Source of the DNA: Adiantum capillus-veneris
Taxonomy: Eukaryota > Streptophyta > Polypodiopsida > Polypodiales > Pteridaceae
Length of the DNA stretch: 64,000 bases
Assembly (NCBI GenBank): GCA_014529385.2
Contig: CM043944.1
Span: 169,701,740 to 169,765,739, forward strand
Reading direction: 5' to 3'
Shown one piece after another: positions 54,720 through 64,000 of this stretch. Under the pieces are notes generated by a model. It had not been told where the DNA came from. It made no database searches and saw only the letters and a program-made list of their open reading frames with translations. Both the position numbers and the translations under genes were made by a program. Each line of letters opens with the position of its first letter. The stretch's first letter is position 1.

Positions 54720-56674
54720 ATAGACTTATGGAGACCAGGATAGAGTACTCACCTTTGGATTGACTTGTCATCAATTTCCACTTGATTCAATTGTAACTTT
54801 CTGTCAAGCCACTGATTCCTCGTCTGCAACTTGATTCCTGTACAAATTTGATCAAGTTAGCTATTCTTCTATAAAGACAATAGAGTTTTTGCTACTCTCG
54901 CGATTGGTTTTTGTGTATGACTTCAAATCGAGCTATGAGAGTCAAATTTGACTTTCAAATTCGACTTTAGCAAAAAATCAAAGGTTTGATCTGCAACCTA
55001 AAAAAGAAGTGTACATGTATCAATTTTGATCCGATTGAACCCAAAATACCATGTGGCTTTATATTATGTTGGTCTTCCACTGTATAAGTTCAAAAGTCAA
55101 AATTAATGTCTCTGGATAGCAGAAGTAAATAATCGTGATTATTTACTTTTGTCAGTTTTTTGCACTTCTTTTATAGGTTTGGAAAATATACAACTTGTTA
55201 GAGTCCCTAGACAAATTTCAACAAGTTTAGACAAAATCTGATCAAGTTTATCAACTGTTTGGTATCCGTAGACTCTGATTTCAAGAATCTGGCTTAAGTC
55301 TCAGTTTTGGGATCCAAATTTCACAAAATGGATTTTTGAGGTCTACTTGATGTGCTTGGTCTTGTGGTATACTCAATTTTGCAAAATTATCAAGTTTTGA
55401 AGCAGATGTAAATAATCGCGATCACTTACTCCAGCTATATTTTTGCAAGTTTTTGTCCCAACTTTGACAAAGATCTGTTAAGAACCTTAAGTTAAGGTCA
55501 ATAGCCAATTTTCATCAAGTTTTGATAATTTTTGGTCAAATGGTCATCAATTATCTGTCCGCAGACTAACTTTGTGATTTTAGTCACAATTTTCAATCCA
55601 GTGATCCAAATCTTACCAAATTTGGTTTGTGGGCTTATTACAACATGGTAAAACTAGTGGTATACTGACTTGGTCAAAAAAGTTGAAAAATAGGACAGAT
55701 ATAAATAATCACGATTATTTACTTCTGACAAATTTTTGCAAATTTTTGGGCAAGTGAGCATGTACACATGTTTATCACATCAACATAAGCCTATGAATCA
55801 AATTTCAACAAGTTTGGATAAATTTTCTCCCAATTTATGCTCAAGATTCAAAAAGTCAGTACAAACTTTAGTTTTTACCCAGTTTAGTGATCCAAATCTC
55901 TTGGGCCTTTACAAAATTTGTTTGTATACATGCAATAAGTCAATGGTATGAACCTTGGCCAATTTAGAGCAGAAAGTTAATAATCGTGATTCTTAACTTT
56001 AGGCTTGAAATGAGCACTTTTTTGCAATTTTCTCAAAGACAGTCTTTACATGGGCTCTTTTAAGCCTATGAATCAAGTCAAAACTTAATTTGGCTTAAAA
56101 TGTCAAGAAAAAGTAAATAATCAGAGTTTTGACCAACTCTTGAAATTTTTACCTCAAAGTGTCTTTGAGCTTACCAACTGGTTCAGACAACTCTTAGGCT
56201 TACTCTCTAGTCGAATTGAGTGGATTTGAGTCTTTTCGAGCTATTTCTAGGAGTAGACCTGAAATTCTACAACTTCCAATAACAACTCACACTTGATTCT
56301 TTCAGAGAGAGAAATGTTCTAAAATCCACCTTGGATCCTACTTACCCTACTCCTAGATTCTCATGCAATGGGGTTGTGAAAAGTGTCCACAGACACTCGT
56401 TTTCTTGTATTTTTTATGTTTTTCAGAGCATTGATCTTAAGACTTATCTCATCTACCAATCATTCTCCGAATCCTAATCTAAATCTACAATCTTACAATC
56501 CTAAAGGCACTCAGCAAGTACGATTACTTCCAAGCTATCTCTACACAGCAAAAGATGACAATCTTAAGCTATGCGGTTTCTAAAAGAAAGTTTTGAACTC
56601 TAGACGAACCTAGAGGAAGTTAAAGGACAAATACGCAAGACGCTCGTGTTTTTCTCTAGTTTAGGTCTCTTCGA
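54720..56674 (-). other. Element D 5' leader (2 kb)
   Basis: Non-coding stretch between primer site and gag with four palindromes and one half-site at 131-300 bp spacing. Otherwise AT-rich with no gene. Confidence 0.7.
55125..56130. repeat. Palindrome cluster in D's 5' leader (4 copies and a half)
   Basis: Arm GTAAATAAT, 4-base centre, arm ATTATTTAC. Copies: 55125-55146 (centre CGTG, perfect arms), 55408-55429 (CGCG, right arm changed), 55701-55722 (CACG, first base changed), 55976-55997 (CGTG; arms GTTAATAAT and ATTCTTAAC, changed on both sides so that the third pair still matches), 56113 on (left half only). Same family at 37938-38522 and inside D-type LTRs at 35828-35850, 57022-57044 and 58421-58446 (decayed). 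Confidence 0.9.
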
Positions 56675-56692
56675 TCCCCGATAGCGGCGCCA
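56675..56692 (-). other. Primer-binding site of element D (tRNA-Asp type)
   Basis: Minus strand TGGCGCCGCTATCGGGGA, two bases from the LTR. On the plus strand it extends leftward as TTCGATCCCCG, like the T-arm of tRNA-Asp, with about three differences from the plant sequence. Confidence 0.8.
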
Positions 56693-56694
56693 AA

Positions 56695-57614
56695 TGTGGG
56701 ACGCATGTCTAGCCTCACCACCCTATCTTATTGCAATATTAGCGAGAACCATGATTACTTTGTCAAACCATGGGACGAAGCTGACTCGACTAGTGCATAG
56801 AGGCTACAAGAGGTTGTCAATCTCTTGGAAAACAACTAACAACTCGCATCTAACTCAAGCTACACTCAAGTGACTGAAATCACCAAAAGCCAGTCGCTCA
56901 TTGACAAGCAAATGACATCCGTTACAGCATCAAATGACATCCAAACGTAACGAAACTTCTAGGACAAGTTTATAAGACCTAAGCACACATGCCTATGGTC
57001 TCAAACCCCACTTTAGGTCAAGTTCCAAAATCGCGATTATTAACAGCAGTGGATTTTTGACCTAGTTGTTTTTGACCAAGAATGCATCTAAATGCTTAGC
57101 AATGATGCCCCAATATCCCACCTATGCTTAGTTTCTAATTTAAAAGTGTAAATTCCTAGTTATGATGAAATTAGGCCGTGGGTCGGTGACGCCAAAAGCT
57201 ACGAAATACTGCGAATGGCTTACGTTAATGCGTAGAGCTCTTACTTGCGGTTAAAATGCAACAAACGCAATCGTAATGTGACAATCGGAGAGAGAGTAGG
57301 AAGCACGAGAAGGAGAGAAGTGAGCACTGTTAACTCACGCTTTGTATCTCTTATCTAAAAACTTGTAAAAAACTTACAAAAATTGGCTTTATATCTTAAC
57401 CAAGGTTTTTGGGTGGTCAAAACTAATAATTTGGAGTTCTACCAAAGCTAGGTAATGATTGGCTGATACAATCTGGAAGCTTGTAGCCCCGGCTCATTAA
57501 TTACAGAGTTTATTCGAGAAAATAGGAGTTATAATACTCTCGATTTATCAAAATAATAAATGTTTTACAAAGAGAACTCCGAAAAATGGTGTTCGTGTTA
57601 GCTTGCTGCTAACA
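56695..57614 (-). repeat. Element D 5' LTR (920 bp)
   Basis: Plus-strand ends are TGTGGGACGC and GCTGCTAACA. Homologous to 35500-36294 and to the LTR of element G (58087 on). The right edge is fixed by the ACTAG duplication at 57615-57619. Confidence 0.85.
57386..57397 (-). promoter_or_regulatory. TATA box of D-type LTR
   Basis: Minus strand AAGATATAAAGC. The other two D-type LTRs have GGTATAAAC (36194-36202) and GGTATAAAAC (58780-58790) at the same place. A TATA kept through roughly 10% divergence is a good promoter candidate; transcription would start about 30 bp leftward. Confidence 0.6.
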
Positions 57615-57671
57615 ACTAGACCTGCATTCATATATAGCTTGCTGCTAACAACTAGACCTGCATTCATATAT
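57600..57671. repeat. 36-bp tandem duplication across the D boundary
   Basis: Two exact copies of a 36-bp unit (57600-57635 and 57636-57671), each made of the last 15 bp of D's LTR plus 21 bp of flank, including ACTAG. The duplication must have arisen after D inserted. Confidence 0.9.
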
Positions 57672-58086
57672 GTCTTGTTGTAGTTGTTGCTCTTTTGCTT
57701 CTACCAAGTTCTCTAAAACATAATTTTCAAGGTCACATCTGATCACTCTCTATTCTGCGAGCCCCATAGCCATGACTACAACAATGTGTAGATTTGGCTT
57801 TGTGTATCATGGGGGATTCTAAACCTTTGGATGATAATCAATCGCAAGGGCAGTTCCGTTTTTGTATAGATGAGATTTTTGTATGTAAATTTGTGGCCTT
57901 GTTTCTTAATGGACGCTTTATCACTGTTTAGAATGAGATGATGTATTTAGATAACTATTTTAGGTTGGTATTTAGAGTTAGTTGATATCAAACTTAGAGA
58001 CTTCAAATCAAACTTCAGAGTAGTGAAAGATAGAAGTGGAGCTGGAAATGAAATGAATGGAACTGGAATTTCATTACTCAGAAGAT
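57672..58086. other. Right flank of element D, no recognisable gene
   Basis: Would join the element F sequence at 35499 before D inserted. No coding similarity seen. Confidence 0.4.
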
Positions 58087-59098
58087 TGTGGGACGCATGT
58101 CTAACCTCACCATCCTATCTTATTGCAGTATTAGCAAAAACCGCGATTAATTTGTCAAACCATGGGACGAAGCTGACTCGACTAGTGCATAGAGGCTACA
58201 AGAGGTTATCAATCTCTTGGAAAACAACTAACAACTCGCATCTAACTCTAGCTACACTCAAGTGACTGAAATCACCAAAAGCCAATCGCTCATCGGTAAA
58301 CAATTCACAACCGTTGCAGCATCAAATGACATCCAAACGTAACGAAACTTCTAGGACAAGTTTATAAGACCTAAGCACACATGCCTATGGACTCAAACCC
58401 TACTTTAGGTCAAGTTCCAAAATTGCAATTATTAACAAGAGTGGATTTTTGACCTAGTCGTTTTCGACGCAGAATGCATATAAATACTTAGCAATGATGC
58501 CGTAATACCCTGCCTATGCTTAGTTTTTGATTTAAAAGTGTAATTTTCTAGTTATGATGAAATTAGGCCGCGGATCGACGACGCCAAAAGCTACGAAATA
58601 CTATGAATGGCTTGCGTCAATGCGTAGAGCTCTTACCTGCAGTTGCAATGCAGCAAACACATTCACAATGTGACAATTGGAGAGGGAGTACGAAGCGCGA
58701 GAAGGAGAGGATTGAGCACCGTTAGCTCACGTTGTGTATTTCTTATCCAAAAACTTAATAATATATTTACAAAGTTGGGTTTTATACCTTAGCCAAGGTC
58801 TAAAATGTGTAATGTCCGGTGCCCAAGACCTTTAAGGCTCCACACTTATTGTATCTGCAATGTAGGTACACTAACTGACCTATGCTTTATACCTTGGAAC
58901 TCTTATTGAGCCCGTAACACGTTACAATTATCACAATGGCTAAATAATTTGGGAAATTACAATACATGGCCATTTTTTGAAAATTGTGAAAAGTGTGTAA
59001 CTCCAATCTTCAGTGCTTCTTCATATTCGTCTTCAATGTGCATTCGTACGTCTTCGGTCTTTAGCAGCTTTTGTTAACAGACGTTGACTCAGTTAACA
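58087..59098 (-). repeat. 3' LTR of element G, D-type U5/R with a different U3
   Basis: 1,012 bp. From TGTGGG to AGCCAAGGT (58087 to about 58799) it matches the D LTRs at roughly 90%. Beyond that the U3 sequence is unrelated to both D copies. The right end AGTTAACA is followed by a polypurine tract. No primer site on its left, so it is the 3' LTR of a minus-strand element extending rightward. Confidence 0.7.
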
Positions 59099-59116
59099 TC
59101 CCCCCCTTCTTATTTT
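59099..59116 (-). other. Polypurine tract of element G
   Basis: Minus strand AAAATAAGAAGGGGGGGA directly before TGTTAACT of the LTR. Confidence 0.8.
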
Positions 59117-59136
59117 AGTGCCCGTCCTCGGGCACT
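59117..59136. repeat. Perfect hairpin next to element G polypurine tract
   Basis: Arms AGTGCCCG and CGGGCACT around TCCT, 8 bp stem, 4-base loop. It lies at the very end of G's internal region. It may be coding remnant (a G-R-A-L-K end in one frame) with a chance inverted repeat, or a termination structure. Confidence 0.6.
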
Positions 59137-59340
59137 GTTGAAAGGTGTTTGTAGAAGCAAGAGAAGGTTTTGATTGGTTGTTGATGGGCTGATCTTCATT
59201 TTGTCCTTGGATTTGTTGATAGGTTCAATTTGCTGCAGCATCTTCATTGGTATGAATAGTTGATTTTGAGAGGTGATGTTGCATTTGTCCGTTGTAATAG
59301 CATCATGATGAGGTTGTTGTTTATTGATGAAAAGTATCTA
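59137..59340 (-). pseudogene. Element G 3' coding tail (truncated)
   Basis: A minus-strand frame of about 65 residues runs into the hairpin and stops just before the polypurine tract. No domain can be named. To the right of about 59340 coding character is lost, so nearly all of G is missing or unrecognisable. Confidence 0.3.

Positions 59341-63104
<3,764 letters not shown>

Positions 63105-63161
<57 letters not shown>
63105..63161. repeat. (CT)n microsatellite, about 28 units
   Basis: 57 bp of CT, in opposite strand sense to the GA tract at 61644. Confidence 0.95.
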
Positions 63162-63164
<3 letters not shown>

Positions 63165-63191
63165 TTTCCCTTTCTATATCTAGCAAGGGTA

Positions 63192-63518
63192 GAGGCTCGA
63201 ACTTAAGTTTGAGCCTCCATGCCTTCTTCTATTTGGTAGGGATTTAGCCTTTACCATTTTTGTATCTAGCAAGGGTAGAGGCTCGAACTTAAGTTCGAGC
63301 CTCCACGACTTCTTCTATTTGGTGGGGGTTTAGCCTCTACCATTTTCGTATCTAGCAATGATAGAGGCTCAAAATTAAGTTCGAACCTCCATGCATTCTT
63401 CTATTTGGTAGGGGTTTAGCCTCTACCATTTTTGTACCTAGCCATGGTAGATGCTAGGTTCCTCCTAGGTCCAGACTTAAGTTTGAGCCAGGTGTGTGGC
63501 TCAAACTTAAGTTTGAGC
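63192..63518. repeat. 86-bp tandem repeat with embedded 26-bp palindrome
   Basis: Palindrome arm GAGGCTCGAACTT plus its reverse complement at 63192-63217 (one mismatch), 63278-63303 (perfect) and 63364-63389 (three changes), each exactly 86 bp after the previous. A fourth, diverged unit follows. A further perfect 20-bp palindrome (arm GCTCAAACTT) lies at 63499-63518, with matching changes in both arms. Between palindromes the unit reads CTTCTATTTGGT ... TTTAGCC ... TACCATTTT. Confidence 0.9.
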
Positions 63519-64000
63519 ATGCACACATTTTTGTACATACCATGATAAAGGCCCGATATTTTTGAAAGTGCTTGTCATGTCTAAAATCTCTATGTAGGTA
63601 GCTTGGTTTCCATGTAAAAATTCATTTTTCCATCTCTAACTGGAACCAAATGTATGATTTTTTCCTCCAAAAAGGACCCTAATTTTAACAAATTCTTAAC
63701 TTTGTATTCAAAAAACTTGTTTAAAGAGGTGTTATTTCTAGAGGTAACAAGCATCTAACTCCTTTCAATAGACCTCCAAATGCCTTAAATTGAACTCATT
63801 AACGAGCATCAAACTCCTTCTAAATGACCTCCAAGTGCTCTAAAGTCCTCATTATATTATGACTAGAGTAGAGTTCATCACACTATTTAGAGAATATTAT
63901 TAATTGGTGGGCTTCTTGAAATAGCTAAAGTATATCAAAATGAAGGTGCTCTTGAAAAAACAAGGCAAATGAATTGAGTGTGTCCAATAATAGATGATAG
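63519..64000. other. No recognisable gene
   Basis: AT-rich. Two short related phrases (GCATCTAACTCCTT and GCATCAAACTCCTT at about 63750 and 63808) suggest a small duplication. Nothing else seen. Confidence 0.4.

Larger units (their letters stand above)
35500..57614 (-). mobile_element. Element D: giant Ty3/gypsy element carrying nested copia element C
   Basis: 22,115 bp including C (5,553 bp plus its duplication), so about 16.6 kb by itself. Flanked by ACTAG on both sides (35495-35499 and 57615-57619). Order on the minus strand: 5' LTR, tRNA-Asp primer site, leader with palindromes, gag, protease 1, linker frames, reverse transcriptase (interrupted by C), RNase H, two integrase zinc regions, integrase core, protease 2, basic W-V-P-K protein, spacer with palindromes, unrecognised ORF, 3' LTR. 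LTR copies differ by roughly 8-11% where compared. The frames have many stops, so the element is old and inactive. Confidence 0.85.

Noticed and set aside
56665-56692. tRNA-Asp gene fragment on the plus strand
   Set aside because: Only the 3' end matches, and it sits two bases from an LTR. This is the complement of a primer-binding site. Same for 27588-27604.

Overview
This window looks like plant nuclear DNA from a very large, repeat-rich genome. I find no convincing host gene. Nearly everything I can identify is LTR retrotransposon, in at least two nested stacks, with short simple-sequence repeats between and beside them. The element families (a chromovirus with a C-terminal chromodomain, Ty1/copia, and Ty3/gypsy elements primed by tRNA-Asp or initiator tRNA-Met) are plant families. 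The mixture, including a relic protease with a DHG active site, makes me think of a seed-free vascular plant such as a fern, but sequence alone does not settle that.

Layout. 0-12 kb: a 1.3-kb TTAA-flanked inverted-repeat element (584-1902), a copia pol relic (2240-3105, minus), a G-rich tract, a decayed gypsy gag/protease relic (4345-7110, plus), then about 4 kb without recognisable coding. 11.7-13.4 kb: 5' end of a copia relic (plus). 13.4-28.6 kb: element B (minus), a gypsy element missing its 3' half, with its gag split by element A (15157-23946). A is a young chromovirus of 8,790 bp with a 1,585-residue open gag-pol, LTRs about 0.75% diverged and an exact 4-bp target duplication. 28.6-34.5 kb: element E (minus), 5' LTR, leader and gag only, cut off by B. 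34.5-35.5 kb: 3' end of element F, sharing E's LTR. 35.5-57.6 kb: element D (minus), a giant gypsy element of about 16.6 kb without its insert, bounded by ACTAG duplications and interrupted in its reverse transcriptase by copia element C (43649-49201, CAGCC duplications). 58-59.4 kb: LTR and 3' tail of element G. 59.4-64 kb: no recognisable gene, with a long GA tract, a CT tract and an 86-bp tandem repeat carrying palindromes.

Most unusual content. B, E and D are related elements. Each carries its own long palindrome, 20-24 bp, iterated in the leader between the 5' LTR and gag and present once (intact or decayed) in the LTR. D has a second cluster between its integrase-side genes and its 3' ORF. 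The palindrome differs between elements, but the design is the same: two arms around a CG-rich self-complementary centre, repeated at about 240-300 bp or simple fractions of that. In B the palindromes stay nearly perfect while the sequence between them has drifted. D also appears to encode two tandem integrase zinc-binding regions, a second retropepsin downstream of integrase, a basic protein with repeated W-V-P-K motifs, and an unrecognised ORF just before the 3' LTR.

Relative ages agree with the nesting. By eye the LTR pairs differ by about 0.75% (A), about 4% (C) and about 8-11% (D). C lies inside D, and A lies inside the broken B. All percentages are hand counts over the stretches I compared.
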